Assembly (NCBI RefSeq): GCF_023061285.1
Contig: NZ_JAKGAM010000003.1
Coordinates: forward strand, 186,001 to 250,000
DNA: 64,000 nt
Origin: Chromohalobacter nigrandesensis
Lineage (GTDB): Bacteria; Pseudomonadota; Gammaproteobacteria; Pseudomonadales; Halomonadaceae
Reading direction: 5' to 3'
Of the stretch, positions 50,939-60,756 are shown in pieces. How positions within the stretch are numbered: position 1 is the stretch's first letter; every line of letters begins with the position of its first letter. Both the position numbers and the translations under genes were made by a program. Under the pieces are notes generated by a model. It was not told the origin of the DNA. It worked only from the letters and a program-made list of their open reading frames with translations, and searched no databases.

Positions 50939-51709
50939 TTAGTGCTTGAGAACGCGGGAGAGAAAGGACTGGGTACGTTCATTTTGAGGGTGGTCGAAGA
51001 CTTCTTGTGGCGTGCCTTGTTCGACGATATGGCCGTCGTGCACGAAGATGACGCGGTCGGCGACCTCGCGTGCGAAGCCCATTTCGTGGGTCACGATCAT
51101 CATCGTCATGCCTTCGTTGGCCAGTTCGCGCATGGCGTCGAGTACTTCGCCGATCATTTCCGGGTCGAGAGCCGAGGTGGGCTCGTCGAACAGCATCAGG
51201 CGCGGCTCCATGGCCAATGCACGCGCCAGGGCGACACGCTGTTGTTGGCCTCCGGAAAGCTGCCCGGGATACTTGTCGGCTTGATCGCTGATACCCACGC
51301 GTTCGAGCAGTCGATCGGCGATTTCCCGAGCCTTGGCGTTGTCGAGCCCGCGTACCTTCTCCGGGGCCAGGGTCACGTTGGCATGCACCGACAAATGGGG
51401 AAACAGGTTGAATTGCTGGAAGACCATGCCGACTTCGGTGCGAATGGTCTGCAACGATTTCCCACCCTTGCCGTGCGGTGTTAGCTCGTTGCCATCGACG
51501 ACGATGCGTCCCGATTGGAACTCCTCGAGGCCATTGACGCAGCGAATGAGCGTCGATTTGCCGGATCCGCTGGCACCGACGATGACGACCACCTCGCCGG
51601 CGGCGATCTCGAGGTCGATATCCTGCAGTACGTGCAGGCTGCCGAAGTACTTGTCGACCTTCTCCAACGTGACGATCGGCGTGGGGGAAGCTTGCTGACT
51701 GTCATTCAT
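50939..51709 (-). CDS. glnQ: Polar amino-acid (glutamine-type) ABC transporter ATP-binding protein
   Basis: A 256-residue ATPase of the GlnQ/HisP group. Walker A is [20 protein letters not shown], then [19 protein letters not shown]. The signature is [15 protein letters not shown], Walker [16 protein letters not shown], and the switch region [16 protein letters not shown]. The ATG at 51709 has GAGGCG upstream and starts ten bases after glnP. It powers the GlnP permease fed by GlnH. The family also includes arginine, histidine and cystine systems, so the exact substrate is inferred from GlnH. Confidence 0.94.
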   Translation of the reverse strand: MNDSQQASPTPIVTLEKVDKYFGSLHVLQDIDLEIAAGEVVVIVGASGSGKSTLIRCVNGLEEFQSGRIVVDGNELTPHGKGGKSLQTIRTEVGMVFQQFNLFPHLSVHANVTLAPEKVRGLDNAKAREIADRLLERVGISDQADKYPGQLSGGQQQRVALARALAMEPRLMLFDEPTSALDPEMIGEVLDAMRELANEGMTMMIVTHEMGFAREVADRVIFVHDGHIVEQGTPQEVFDHPQNERTQSFLSRVLKH

Positions 51710-51719
51710 GATAGGCGCC

Positions 51720-52391
51720 TCATTGTCCAACCAGGCCCTTGCGCTCGAGCAGGCGCAAGGCGAAAGAGAGACTCAGTGTGATCACCAGGTAAAGCATGGC
51801 GACCATCAAGTAGACCTCGAGTGCGGTGAAGGTGGTCGCGATATAGACCTGGCCCTGACGCACCAGCTCGCCTACGCCGATGACCGAGAACAGCGAGGTG
51901 TCCTTGATGCTGACGATGCCCTGATTGCCGAGGGCCGGGATCATGCGGCGCAGCGCCTGGGGCCAGATGATGTAGCGGAAGGTATCGGTCCGCGACAGGC
52001 CCAGCGACAAGCCAGCCTCGCGCTGGCCCTTTTCGATGGACTGCACCCCGCCACGCACGATTTCCGAAATATAGGCGCCCGCGTTGAGGGCGATGGCCGC
52101 GATACCGGCAACCACGGCGTTGATCGGACCGCCCAGGAGTTGCGGTAAGCCATAGAAGATGAATAGCACCTGCACGAGCACGGGGGTGCCGCGGAAGATT
52201 TCGATGTAGACAGTGGCTGGCCAGCGTAGCAAGCGCAGCGGACTGATGCGCAGAAGGCCAAAGACGATGCCGATCAGAAAGCCGATGGCGAGGCCGCCGA
52301 AGGAGATCAGCAAGGTCCAGGGAATACCGGTGAGAAGATGCGGAATGGAGGCGATGGCCGCCTGCCAGTCGAACTGGAAAGTGACGTCCAC
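51720..52391 (-). CDS. glnP: Polar amino-acid ABC transporter permease
   Basis: A 223-residue permease of the His/Glu/Gln/Arg group with five hydrophobic helices. The EAA-loop region is [20 protein letters not shown] followed by [15 protein letters not shown], and the motif [20 protein letters not shown] is characteristic of this group. It probably forms a homodimer in the inner membrane because only one permease gene is present. Start is the GTG at 52391 with GGAGACA upstream. A strong hairpin (52471-52500) separates it from glnH. Confidence 0.95.
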   Translation of the reverse strand: MDVTFQFDWQAAIASIPHLLTGIPWTLLISFGGLAIGFLIGIVFGLLRISPLRLLRWPATVYIEIFRGTPVLVQVLFIFYGLPQLLGGPINAVVAGIAAIALNAGAYISEIVRGGVQSIEKGQREAGLSLGLSRTDTFRYIIWPQALRRMIPALGNQGIVSIKDTSLFSVIGVGELVRQGQVYIATTFTALEVYLMVAMLYLVITLSLSFALRLLERKGLVGQ

Positions 52392-52467
52392 GAAGGTGTC
52401 TCCAGGGTCGTGACTCGGCGTACGTGTGCGCCGAGGCGACGACGCTTATGGTGGATGGTATGCCATG

Positions 52468-52500
52468 AAAAGGGGCCGGGTGCATGATCACCCGGCCCCT
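52468..52500 (-). terminator. Strong hairpin between glnH and glnP
   Basis: A perfect 12-base stem (AGGGGCCGGGTG / CACCCGGCCCCT, six-base loop) is followed on the minus strand by TTTT. Placed inside the operon just after glnH, it should terminate most transcripts, making the binding protein more abundant than the membrane parts. Confidence 0.85.
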
Positions 52501-52515
52501 GATGGATCGTTGTCT

Positions 52516-53292
52516 TTATTCGGCGTCAGGTGCCTTGCCGAACCACTTTTCGTAGATGTCGTCGTAGGTGCCGTCTTCACGCATCTCGCTGAGCGCTTCG
52601 TTGGCGGGTTCTACCCACTCGCTGCCCTCGACGAAGGCGATGCCGTATTGCTGGCCTTCATACAGTGGCCCGACCACCTTGGCCTTGCCGTCGCCCTTGG
52701 TCTCGGCGAAGTAGCCGACGTTAGGTGCGTCATAGAACACGGCGTCGACACTGCCGCCCATGAGGGCCATGTACATGTCGGAACTGCCGGGATAGGGGGT
52801 GATTTCGGCATCGTCACCGAGCTCTTCCTGAAGGTAATCGTAGCTCGTGGACCCAATCTTGGTGCCGATACGCATGCCTTCGAGATCGTCGAGCTCTTCG
52901 ACGTCGTCATTGCTGTTGGGGACCAGAATACGTAGACCGCTGTCGTAGTACGGATCGGAGAAGTCGACGATCTCGCCGCGCTCTTCGGTAATGGTGATAC
53001 CCGCGATGGCGATATCGACGTTACCGGTCTGCACGGCGGGAATGATGCCGTTGAAGTCCATGGTGTTGAGATCGATATCGAAGCCGGCACGATCGGCGAT
53101 GGCGTTGATGATATCGATGTCGAAACCGACCATTTCGCCGCTATCCTCGTCCATCATCTCGAAGGGCACGAAGCTGGGATCAGTCGCCACGGCGAGCGTG
53201 GGTGTATCCTGGGCGAGGGCGGCACTGCTGGTACCAAGTGCCAGCGCGAGGGCGGAAAGACGTAGTGGTAGACATAGTGGCAAGTGTTTCAT
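52516..53292 (-). CDS. glnH: Glutamine-binding periplasmic protein (GlnH-like)
   Basis: A 258-residue binding protein. The signal peptide ends after SSAALA (about residue 27). The mature part closely follows the GlnH pattern: [75 protein letters not shown], and [13 protein letters not shown]. It is strongly acidic ([11 protein letters not shown]), like exported proteins of salt-loving bacteria. It is the first gene of the glnH-glnP-glnQ operon. Confidence 0.94.
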   Translation of the reverse strand: MKHLPLCLPLRLSALALALGTSSAALAQDTPTLAVATDPSFVPFEMMDEDSGEMVGFDIDIINAIADRAGFDIDLNTMDFNGIIPAVQTGNVDIAIAGITITEERGEIVDFSDPYYDSGLRILVPNSNDDVEELDDLEGMRIGTKIGSTSYDYLQEELGDDAEITPYPGSSDMYMALMGGSVDAVFYDAPNVGYFAETKGDGKAKVVGPLYEGQQYGIAFVEGSEWVEPANEALSEMREDGTYDDIYEKWFGKAPDAE

Positions 53293-53375
53293 AGCGTTCC
53301 CCGTTTGCTGTTGTTGATGGGACCGGTTCTACATTGACGAGTCCCGGTGAGGGCGTCAAGTAAAGGGTGGGGAAC

Positions 53376-53413
53376 ACGAAAAGAGGGAAGGGGCATCCGC
53401 GTAGCGGACGCCC
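53376..53413 (-). terminator. Hairpin downstream of erpA
   Basis: GGGCATCCGC (53391-53400) pairs with GCGGACGCCC (53404-53413), one pair being a wobble in the minus-strand RNA, with a three-base loop. On the minus strand it is followed by a pyrimidine run ending CTTTTCG. Confidence 0.6.
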
Positions 53414-53431
53414 GAGGCGCTGCATGCCCGC

Positions 53432-53785
53432 TCAGACGGCGAACGAGGCACCGCAGCCGCAGGTGGAAGTGGCGTTGGGATTCTTGATGATGAAGCGTGC
53501 CCCGGCGAGGCCTTCCTCGAAATCCACCGTGGAGCCGACCAGGTATTGATACGAGAGTGCGTCGATGATCATCGACGCGCCGCCATGTTCGATGACGGTA
53601 TCCTCGTCGCCGACATTCTCGGCGAAATCGAAACCGTACTGGAAGCCCGAGCAGCCTCCGCCGGTGACGTAGACACGCAGCTTGAGACCCGGCTTGCCCT
53701 CTTCCTCGACCAAGACGCCCAGACGCTGGGCGGCGGCATCGGTCAAGTACATGGGCACCGGGACGAACGATTCAGCCCCGCTCAT
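53432..53785 (-). CDS. erpA: Iron-sulfur cluster insertion protein ErpA
   Basis: A 117-residue A-type carrier that delivers [Fe-S] clusters to apoproteins, including isoprenoid enzymes. The start at 53785 has AAGGAGGTC. The three cluster-binding cysteines are in [19 protein letters not shown] and in the C-terminal CGCGASF. ErpA-specific features include DPxx-like [12 protein letters not shown] and the spacing to the end. It is divergent from the CLC gene, facing the glutamine operon. Confidence 0.94.
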   Translation of the reverse strand: MSGAESFVPVPMYLTDAAAQRLGVLVEEEGKPGLKLRVYVTGGGCSGFQYGFDFAENVGDEDTVIEHGGASMIIDALSYQYLVGSTVDFEEGLAGARFIIKNPNATSTCGCGASFAV

Positions 53786-53884
53786 GGTGACCTCCTTAAT
53801 CCATCGTATGGCATATGGCTCCCCATTATCGTGAAAACCAAGCAAAACGGTCAACTTTGTCTTGATGTGGAGCGCTGACTGCCG

Positions 53885-53921
53885 TGTAACGCTAGGGTGT
53901 ATGATAATGTCTAACGTTACA
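53885..53921 (+). promoter_or_regulatory. Inverted-repeat operator over a promoter upstream of the CLC gene
   Basis: TGTAACGCTAG (53885-53895) and CTAACGTTACA (53911-53921) are inverted copies with one mismatch, 15 bases apart. Between them is the -10-like TATGAT (53899-53904) in TGTATGATAATG. A third half-site TGTAATG is at 53928-53934. This is the layout of a repressor operator covering a promoter. Confidence 0.5.
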
Positions 53922-54012
53922 TTCGTTTGTAATGATGTCGTGCTGTGCCGGGCTTGGCCATGCCGCCTGTCCTTGTCCCGGTGAGGATCATCAGTGCTCA
54001 GGGAGATATGGT

Positions 54013-55770
54013 GTGCCATTGCGTCGGTTTCGACCACTGCTCAAGCGGCCCAGCATGGAAGTTTTTCGTCGCCGCTTGGCAAGTGTCGATGCGTTGCCAC
54101 AGTTATGTGTGCTGGGTGTCCTCTCGGGGCTTCTGACCGGCGGTCTGATGGTCGTGTTTCGCGGCGCATTGGAGTTGGGGGCGCTGGCCTTCATGCCGGA
54201 TGGCGATCCCGAGGCTTTCGAACGACTCGCGGTACCGCTTCGCGTGGTGTTGCCGTTGATCGCCGTGGCGCTGATCGGCCTGTGGCTGTGGCGCATACCG
54301 ATCAATGCCGGCAAGATTGGCATCGGCCATGTCATCGAACGGTTGACCTATCATCAGGGCAAGATGCCGTTACGCAACTGGATCACCCAGTGGTGGGTAG
54401 GGCTCGTGGCGCTGTTGGGTGGTCTTTCCGCAGGGCGCGAGGGGCCCGCCATTCACCTCGGTGCGGCGGCGTCGAGCTGGATCGGCCAGACCATGCGGCT
54501 GCCCCACAACAGCCTACGCGTATTGGTGGGATGTGGCACTGCGGCGGGCATCTCCGCGTCGTTCAATACGCCGATCGCTGGCGTCATCTTCGCCATGGAA
54601 GTGGTGATGATGGAATACACCATCATCGGCTTCATGCCGGTCATTCTGGCCTCGACTACCGGCGCCGTTGTCTCGCAGTTGGTCTACGGTTCGCAGCCCG
54701 CCTTCTCGGTGCCCAGCGTGCAGTTGGCCTCGTTGTTCGATCTGCCCTGGATCGTGGTCACGGCCGTATTGATCGGACTGGTAGCCGGTGGCTTCGTGCG
54801 TCTTGCCAGGCCTGCGGCGTGGAAAGCGCGCCTTCCCATGTGGGGGCGATTCCTGGCGGTGGGCGTCGCGGTGGCGGCACTGGCCTGGTGGTATCCTCAG
54901 GTCCAGGGCATGGGCTACGACTCGCTGGAGCGCATGCTCGTCGGCCAGCCGGCGCTGGATGTGCTGATCGCCGTGGCGTTCGGCAAGCTGGCGCTGACAG
55001 CACTGGCCATCGCCTTCGGGGTCCCGGTGAGCATCATCGGGCCGATTCTGGTGGCGGGGGCGGCCCTGGGCACGTTGTGCGGGCTGCTGTGGGCCACGCT
55101 GATGCCGGAGCTGGCCTCGTCGCCGGCGGTGTTCTCGCTGTTGGGCATGGCCGCGATGATGGGGGCTGTCCTGCAGGCGCCTCTGGCAGCGTTGATGGCA
55201 CTTCTAGAGTTGACGCACAATTCGAGCATCCTGCTGCCGGGCATGCTGGCGGTGGTCATTGCGGTACTGGTGGAGCGTCAGGGGTATCACTGCTCGGGGT
55301 TTTTCATCTCCACGCTCGATAGCCAGGGCCTGCATCCCTTGCAGCGCCCCTTGATGCAAGCCTTGTCACGGGTCGCGGTGCCCGCCGTCATGGAGCGTAG
55401 CGTGGCGCGGGCACCACGCGTGCTGTCGCGGGCCCAGGCTCAGGAACTGCTGGCCGGCAAACCCACCTGGCTGGTGGTCTCGCGCGAGAACGACAAACCC
55501 CCGGTGGGGCTCAAGGCCGCCGGGCTGGCAAGACTCATGCTCGACGAGAAATGGCAGGACGAACCCCGCTTCGACCTGCTCGAAATCCCCGGTCAACGTG
55601 TCGATATGGCGCCCATTTCCTTGCAGGCAACGCTCTCGGAGGCCTTTGAGCAACTCAACAAGTATGGCGTCGATGCGCTCTACGTCGAACACACCACGGC
55701 GCCGCTGATCCGCAAGATTTCGGGTATCATCACCCGCGACGCCATCGAGAACTACTACCGTAATAAATGA
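54013..55770 (+). CDS. CLC-family chloride channel/transporter with C-terminal CBS-like region
   Basis: A 585-residue membrane protein. The first 400 residues hold about ten hydrophobic helices. The CLC selectivity motif with the gating Glu is [16 protein letters not shown], followed by [20 protein letters not shown] and MEVVMMEY. The usual GSGIP motif is altered to NAGKIGIGH, and GxFxPxL is not obvious ([14 protein letters not shown]), so ion specificity may differ. The last 160 residues look like a pair of CBS domains ([20 protein letters not shown] and [18 protein letters not shown] type). I chose the GTG at 54013 because GGGAG precedes it; ATG 54055 is an alternative. Confidence 0.86.
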   Translation: MPLRRFRPLLKRPSMEVFRRRLASVDALPQLCVLGVLSGLLTGGLMVVFRGALELGALAFMPDGDPEAFERLAVPLRVVLPLIAVALIGLWLWRIPINAGKIGIGHVIERLTYHQGKMPLRNWITQWWVGLVALLGGLSAGREGPAIHLGAAASSWIGQTMRLPHNSLRVLVGCGTAAGISASFNTPIAGVIFAMEVVMMEYTIIGFMPVILASTTGAVVSQLVYGSQPAFSVPSVQLASLFDLPWIVVTAVLIGLVAGGFVRLARPAAWKARLPMWGRFLAVGVAVAALAWWYPQVQGMGYDSLERMLVGQPALDVLIAVAFGKLALTALAIAFGVPVSIIGPILVAGAALGTLCGLLWATLMPELASSPAVFSLLGMAAMMGAVLQAPLAALMALLELTHNSSILLPGMLAVVIAVLVERQGYHCSGFFISTLDSQGLHPLQRPLMQALSRVAVPAVMERSVARAPRVLSRAQAQELLAGKPTWLVVSRENDKPPVGLKAAGLARLMLDEKWQDEPRFDLLEIPGQRVDMAPISLQATLSEAFEQLNKYGVDALYVEHTTAPLIRKISGIITRDAIENYYRNK

Positions 55771-55831
55771 CCTCGGCATGGCCCCGAGGAATTTTTCAGC
55801 AAGAATGCAGGACTCGCATTAAGGAATCGCC

Positions 55832-56263
55832 ATGTATCAATTGATCTTATCGCTGCACCTGGTTGCCGTCATGACCTGGTTCGCGGCGCTTTTCTTTCTC
55901 CCCCGATTGTTCGTCTATCATGCCCAGGCGCGCGATCATGGCGATGAACAGGCGGTAGGCTACTTCCAGCTCATGGAGCGGCGTCTCTACAAGGGCATCA
56001 TGCTACCGGCGATGATCGCGGTAATCGTTCTGGGCGGACTGCTGGTCTATCTGGTGCCGAGTGTCATGAGTAATGGCTCGTTCCATGTCAAGGTGCTGCT
56101 GGTGGCATTTTTGATCGGCTATCATCATGTGTGCCTGGCTTATCTCAAGCGATTCGCGGCCACGCAGTGCCACAAGAGCGCGGCATTCTTCAAGGCGTTC
56201 AATGGCATTCCCATTGTGCTGCTGCTGGCTATCGTCCTGCTCGTCGTGTTCCAGCCGTTTTGA
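55832..56263 (+). CDS. hemJ: Protoporphyrinogen oxidase HemJ
   Basis: A 143-residue membrane protein of the HemJ (UPF0093) family, which oxidises protoporphyrinogen IX in bacteria lacking HemG or HemY. The N-terminal helix has LSLHLVAVMTWFAALFFLPR, followed by LFVYH, with the conserved His of LHLVAV. RRLYKGIMLPAM, HVKVLLVAFLIGYHHVCLAY and a last helix follow. Four helices fit the family. The stop codon overlaps the thiD start by one base (TGATG), so hemJ-thiD-thiE is one transcript. Confidence 0.93.
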   Translation: MYQLILSLHLVAVMTWFAALFFLPRLFVYHAQARDHGDEQAVGYFQLMERRLYKGIMLPAMIAVIVLGGLLVYLVPSVMSNGSFHVKVLLVAFLIGYHHVCLAYLKRFAATQCHKSAAFFKAFNGIPIVLLLAIVLLVVFQPF

Positions 56264-57087
56264 TGGCAACGCCAAGATTGCCGGCGGTGCTGGTGCTTGC
56301 GGGGCATGACCCTACTGGCGGGGCGGGACTGACCGCCGATGGCGAAGCCATCCGCGCCTGCGGTGGTTGGCCGTTGACCGTGCCCACGGCGCTGACGGTA
56401 CAGACCACGCGCGACGTGCAACGCGTCATGCCGTGTTCGCGCGAGAGTATCGAAAGCGCTTGCGAGGCATTGTTCGCGGATATCGAGATCAATGCCATCA
56501 AGGTGGGGTTGATCGCCGATCGTGCGTCTCTTGAGGCGGTCATCGACGTGGCGCGTGCGCATCCCAATCTGCCGTTGATCGTCGACCCGGTGATGCGTGC
56601 GGGCGGCGGTAGTGCGTTGGCCCCCGATGACAGCGTATCGATGTTTCGCGAACGTCTGTTGCCGCTGGTGGATATCCTGACCCCCAATCGTCACGAACTG
56701 GCACGTCTGAGTGCGACGTCCGGTAGTGAAGTGGATCGGGTGGTGGAACTGATGTCGCTGGGCGCACAGGCGATTCTGGTCACCGGGGCGGATGCCTGGG
56801 ATGACGAGACGTCAGCATGCAACGAGGTTGTCCACACCCTGCATACTCCCGACAATAGTCGCCAATGGCGTTGGCCACGGCTGGCGGGCGATTATCATGG
56901 GTCGGGATGTACCCTGGCGGCTTCGCTTGCCGCGCGCCTGGCGTGTGGCGAATCCTTGATCGAGGCTTGCAGTCAGGCCCAGCGCGTGGCCTGGGATAGC
57001 CTGGTGCACGCGCAACGTCCCGGACACGGCCAGGCGTTACCCGATCGGCTGTGGCGCTTGCCGCCCTTCGAGAGCGAGGCAACATGA
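56263..57087 (+). CDS. thiD: Hydroxymethylpyrimidine (phosphate) kinase ThiD
   Basis: A 274-residue kinase of the ribokinase-like fold that phosphorylates HMP and HMP-P in thiamin synthesis. The substrate-binding start is LVLAGHDPTGGAGLTADGEA, with TVPTALTVQTT and VDPVMRAGGGSAL. The anion-hole/catalytic motif GSGCTLAASLAARLA near residue 210 is typical. The ATG at 56263 overlaps the hemJ stop. It is followed by thiE, whose start overlaps thiD by four bases. Confidence 0.94.
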   Translation: MATPRLPAVLVLAGHDPTGGAGLTADGEAIRACGGWPLTVPTALTVQTTRDVQRVMPCSRESIESACEALFADIEINAIKVGLIADRASLEAVIDVARAHPNLPLIVDPVMRAGGGSALAPDDSVSMFRERLLPLVDILTPNRHELARLSATSGSEVDRVVELMSLGAQAILVTGADAWDDETSACNEVVHTLHTPDNSRQWRWPRLAGDYHGSGCTLAASLAARLACGESLIEACSQAQRVAWDSLVHAQRPGHGQALPDRLWRLPPFESEAT

Positions 57088-57740
57088 CGGCGGACTGGAC
57101 GCGCGGCATATACGCCATTACCGATGCGACGCTGTTGCCGGACGATGAATGCCTGTTCGCGGCGTGTGAGCGCGCCTTGAGCGCGGCGCCGGCGCTGCTG
57201 CAGTACCGTGACAAGTCGGCGGATGCCGACAAGCGCTGGCGCCAGGCCGCAACCCTGGCCGGGTATTGCCACGATGCCGGGATACCGCTGATCGTGAATG
57301 ACGATATCGCCCTGGCGGCGCGGCTGGGCGCGCGTTTTGGCACCACCGTCGGGCTGCACCTGGGGCAGCAGGATGGTGCGCTGGATGCTGCGCGCGAGGT
57401 CCTGGGACCCGCGGCGATCATCGGGGCGACTTGCCATGCGCGTCTCGATCTGGCGGAACGCGCTGTGGCTGAAGGCGCCAGCTATCTGGCTTTCGGGCGT
57501 TTCTTCGCGTCGCGCACCAAGCCAGAGGCGCCAGCGGCGTCCTTGACGTTGCTCGGCGACGCCGCGTGTTTCGGCCTGCCGCGTGTGGCGATCGGTGGAC
57601 TCGACGTCCACACTATGCGTCTAGCCCGCGAGGCCGGCGCGGAGTTGTTGGCCACGGTGCATGCGGTCTTCGGCGCCGTCGATCCTGCGGTCGCCATCAA
57701 GGAATTGCAGGCGAGTCTCGGCGAGGCGGCGCGACACTGA
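57084..57740 (+). CDS. thiE: Thiamin-phosphate synthase ThiE
   Basis: A 218-residue TIM-barrel enzyme that joins HMP-PP with thiazole phosphate to give thiamin phosphate. Motifs: YAITDATLLPDDE, LLQYRDKSAD, IVNDDIALAARLGA, GLHLGQQDG, IIGATCHARLDLAERAVAEG and VAIGGLDVHTMRLAREAGAE. The phosphate-binding loop GASYLAFGRFFASRTKPEAP is clear. ATGA overlap with thiD (57084-57087) shows coupling. Two DnaA-box-like sequences follow the stop. Confidence 0.94.
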   Translation: MTADWTRGIYAITDATLLPDDECLFAACERALSAAPALLQYRDKSADADKRWRQAATLAGYCHDAGIPLIVNDDIALAARLGARFGTTVGLHLGQQDGALDAAREVLGPAAIIGATCHARLDLAERAVAEGASYLAFGRFFASRTKPEAPAASLTLLGDAACFGLPRVAIGGLDVHTMRLAREAGAELLATVHAVFGAVDPAVAIKELQASLGEAARH

Positions 57741-57741
57741 A

Positions 57742-57795
57742 TTATCCACAGGCTCGAGCGGAGAGTTGTTCGACCTGTCCAGAGAGTTATCCACA
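57742..57795 (+). promoter_or_regulatory. Pair of exact DnaA boxes between thiE and hemL
   Basis: TTATCCACA occurs at 57742-57750 and at 57787-57795, in the same direction, 45 bases apart. The same string occurs once in the candidate origin. The second copy is 30 bases before the hemL start, so DnaA could affect hemL. Confidence 0.6.
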
Positions 57796-57824
57796 TTTCT
57801 AGCCAGACACAGCCAGAGGAAGTC

Positions 57825-59114
57825 ATGACCACGTCCGCACAACTCTTCGAGCAGGCTTGCCGTCACATCCCCGGCGGTGTGAACTCACCCGTGCGCGCCT
57901 TCAAGGGCATGGAGCGCGCACCGGTATTCGTGGAGCGCGCCCAGGGCGCCTATCTCTACGATGTCGAAGGTCAACGCTACATCGATTATGTCGGATCCTG
58001 GGGGCCGTTGATCACTGGCCATGCCGATCCCGATGTGCTGGGCGCGGTGCGTGAGCGTCTCGACGATGGGCTGTCCTTCGGCACGCCGACCGCCATCGAA
58101 ACGCGCATGGCGGAGCTGATCTGCGAGATCATGCCGTCCATCGACATGGTACGCATGGTCAACTCGGGCACCGAGGCCACCATGTCGGCGATTCGTCTGG
58201 CACGTGGCCATACCGGACGCGACAAGATCGTCAAGTTCGAGGGCAATTACCACGGCCATTCCGACTCGCTGCTGGTCAAGGCCGGTTCCGGCGCGCTGAC
58301 GCACGGTGAACCCAGTTCACCCGGCGTGCCGGCGTCCCTCGCCGAGCATACCGTGACGCTGCCCTATAACGATCTCGACGCCGTGCGCGACTGCTTCGCG
58401 CGTCTGGGGGACGAGATCGCCGGCATCATCGTCGAGCCGGTGGCGGGCAATATGAACTGCATTCCGCCGCAGCCCGAGTTTCTCAAGGGCTTGCGCGAAG
58501 TGTGCGATGCCCATGGCAGCGTGCTGATCTTCGATGAGGTAATGACCGGTTTTCGCGTCGCGCTGGGCGGTGCCCAGGCACATTTCGGTGTGACGCCGGA
58601 CCTGACGTGCCTGGGCAAGATCGTCGGTGGCGGCATGCCGGTCGGCGCCTTCGGCGGGGCGCGTGAGCTGATGGAGCAAGTCTCGCCTTTGGGACCGATC
58701 TACCAAGCGGGCACGCTGGCTGGCAATCCTCTGGCCATGGCGGCGGGGATCGCGCTGCTCGAGAAGATTCGCGAACCGGGCTTCCACGACGCGCTCGGTG
58801 AACGCGTGGCGACGCTGTGTGATGGTCTGGAAGCCCGTGCGGAGGCAGCCGGCGTGGATTTGATCACCCAGCGCGCGGGCGGCATGTTCGGGGTCTTCTT
58901 CACCGCCCAGCGGCGCGTCGATAACTTCGCCCAGGCGACTGCCTGCGATGCCGATACCTTCCGGCGCTTCTTCCTGGGGATGCTCGAGGAGGGTGTGTAT
59001 CTGGCGCCTTCGCCGTTCGAGGCAGGCTTCATGTCGAGCGCCCACACGGCGGCCGATATCCAGACTACCCTGGATGCCGCCGAACGGGTACTGGCGACCC
59101 TCGGTCAGGCCTGA
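57825..59114 (+). CDS. hemL: Glutamate-1-semialdehyde 2,1-aminomutase
   Basis: HemL converts glutamate-1-semialdehyde to 5-aminolevulinate, the C5-pathway entry to heme, using PLP. The 429-residue sequence has [55 protein letters not shown], and [37 protein letters not shown] gives the PLP-ring Asp, and [16 protein letters not shown] gives the Schiff-base lysine. The ATG at 57825 has AGGAAG upstream. The following gene begins eight bases after the stop. Confidence 0.97.
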   Translation: MTTSAQLFEQACRHIPGGVNSPVRAFKGMERAPVFVERAQGAYLYDVEGQRYIDYVGSWGPLITGHADPDVLGAVRERLDDGLSFGTPTAIETRMAELICEIMPSIDMVRMVNSGTEATMSAIRLARGHTGRDKIVKFEGNYHGHSDSLLVKAGSGALTHGEPSSPGVPASLAEHTVTLPYNDLDAVRDCFARLGDEIAGIIVEPVAGNMNCIPPQPEFLKGLREVCDAHGSVLIFDEVMTGFRVALGGAQAHFGVTPDLTCLGKIVGGGMPVGAFGGARELMEQVSPLGPIYQAGTLAGNPLAMAAGIALLEKIREPGFHDALGERVATLCDGLEARAEAAGVDLITQRAGGMFGVFFTAQRRVDNFAQATACDADTFRRFFLGMLEEGVYLAPSPFEAGFMSSAHTAADIQTTLDAAERVLATLGQA

Positions 59115-59122
59115 CGCGGCGA

Positions 59123-60730
59123 GTGAACGATGCGATGCAACGACAGGATGCGGGAGAACGCTCAGTGAGCCAGGTATTGATCGAGGCATTGCGCCAAGGC
59201 CAGGCATTCGGAGACTCGGTTGGCGAGGTCGAGGTGTTCGAGACCCATATTTCCTGGGTCATTCTTACCGGCGATTATGCCTACAAGATCAAGAAGCCGC
59301 TGGATTTCGGCAGCTTTCTGGACTTTTCCACCCTCGAAAAGCGGCGTCGGCTCTGCGAGCAGGAGGTACGCCTCAACCGACGTCTCGCCCCGGCGCTGTA
59401 TCTTGAGACGGTGCCCATCAGCGGGACGCCTGAGGCACCGCGGTTGGATGGCAGTGGCACGCCGTTCGAATATGCCGTCAAGATGCGTCAGTTCAGCAAC
59501 CGTCACCTGTTCAGCACCTTGCAGGTCAGCGGCGAGCTCTCGGTGGAGCTGCTCGACGACCTTGTCGATCAACTGGTGGCATTTCACGAAGACGCGCCGC
59601 GGATCAGCGGCGATAGTCCGTTGGGCTCGCCGGACACCGTGCGTCGCACGTTGGACCGCGAGTTTCGCTTGATCGAGGCGCGGCTCGACGATCCCCAGGC
59701 ACGTGAACGTCTCTCGCGGCTCGAGACCTGGAGTCTGGACAGTTTCGCGCGGCTCGAGCACGAGTTCGAGCGGCGCTGGCGTGAAGGCTACGTGCGTGAG
59801 ACCCATGGCGACATTCACCTCGGCAATGCAGTGCATTTCGAAGGCCGCGCGCTGCTTTTCGACGGCCTGGAATTCAACGCCGAGCTGCGCTGGAACGATG
59901 TCGGCTGCGAGCTGGCATTCTTGCTGATGGACCTCGAGGCACGTGGCGAGCAGGCCTTCGCCAACCATGTGCTCAATCGCTACCTGGAACTCTCCGGCGA
60001 TTACGAGTTGGTGCGCCTGCTCGCCTATTACAAGCTTTATCGGGCGCTGGTGCGGGCCAAGGTGGCGATGCTGCATTACCAGCAACCGCAATTGACGCCT
60101 GACGAGCGCCAGGAGGCGTATGCGAAGTACCAGCATTACATTGCCCTGGCAGAGCGTTACAGCGAGTTTCGCTTCCCGTATCTGATCGTCGGCGTGGGCG
60201 TCTCGGGCAGCGGCAAGAGCCGTTTCACCGGCGAGATGGTGCAGCGGCTAGGCGGTGTGCGGGTGCGCTCCGATATTGAACGCAAACGGCTTTACGGCTT
60301 CGAGGCCCAGTCGAGTACCGCCGACGGCGCCGATATCTATACGACCCAGGCGACTGCGCGTACCTATGATCGTCTTGCCGAACTGGCGGGGATCCTGCTG
60401 GAGTCAGGGCTGCCGGCCTGTGTCGATGCCACCTGCCTGACGCGCGCTCAGCGCACGCAACTGTGCTTCGAGGCCGAACGCCGCGGACTGCCGGTGCTGC
60501 TGGTGAGTTTCGAGGCGGATGAAGCGACCCTGCGCGCACGCATCGAAAAGCGTGCCCAGCGTGGTGGTGACCCTTCCGAGGCAGGGCTCGAGGTACTCGA
60601 ACGCCAACTGGCACGTTTCGAACCTTTCGCCGACGATGAACTGAGCCACCTGGTCCATCTCGATACCACGGCACCGGATGCCAACCGGACTCTGGTGTCG
60701 ATGATTCAGGAGCGTATCCAACTCAATTGA
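59123..60730 (+). CDS. Aminoglycoside-phosphotransferase-like / P-loop kinase fusion protein
   Basis: A roughly 535-residue two-domain protein. The N-terminal half (about 20-345) resembles the APH kinase fold: AYKIKKPLDFGSFLDFSTLE has the ATP-binding Lys, and ETHGDIHLGNAVHFEGRALL with FDGLEFN is the catalytic loop and metal Asp. The C-terminal half (about 350-535) is a P-loop kinase with Walker A VGVGVSGSGKSRFTGEM and a DATCLTRAQRTQL region. Such fusions are known in many proteobacteria; substrate unknown. It need not confer drug resistance. Start options are GTG 59123, ATG 59135 and GTG 59165; GGGAG before the last is the best ribosome site. It lies eight bases after hemL. Confidence 0.85.
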   Translation: MNDAMQRQDAGERSVSQVLIEALRQGQAFGDSVGEVEVFETHISWVILTGDYAYKIKKPLDFGSFLDFSTLEKRRRLCEQEVRLNRRLAPALYLETVPISGTPEAPRLDGSGTPFEYAVKMRQFSNRHLFSTLQVSGELSVELLDDLVDQLVAFHEDAPRISGDSPLGSPDTVRRTLDREFRLIEARLDDPQARERLSRLETWSLDSFARLEHEFERRWREGYVRETHGDIHLGNAVHFEGRALLFDGLEFNAELRWNDVGCELAFLLMDLEARGEQAFANHVLNRYLELSGDYELVRLLAYYKLYRALVRAKVAMLHYQQPQLTPDERQEAYAKYQHYIALAERYSEFRFPYLIVGVGVSGSGKSRFTGEMVQRLGGVRVRSDIERKRLYGFEAQSSTADGADIYTTQATARTYDRLAELAGILLESGLPACVDATCLTRAQRTQLCFEAERRGLPVLLVSFEADEATLRARIEKRAQRGGDPSEAGLEVLERQLARFEPFADDELSHLVHLDTTAPDANRTLVSMIQERIQLN

Positions 60731-60756
60731 GGCGCCGTCATCATCATGTCGCGACT

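Noticed and set aside
56003-56275. Open frames antisense to hemJ, thiD and many other genes
   Set aside because: They are long only because of high GC content and codon bias. They lack start signals, and their products are low-complexity His/Arg/Gln-rich sequences.
59123-60730. Aminoglycoside resistance gene
   Set aside because: The APH-like half is a common kinase fold fused to another kinase, lying in a housekeeping gene cluster. Nothing indicates an antibiotic as substrate.
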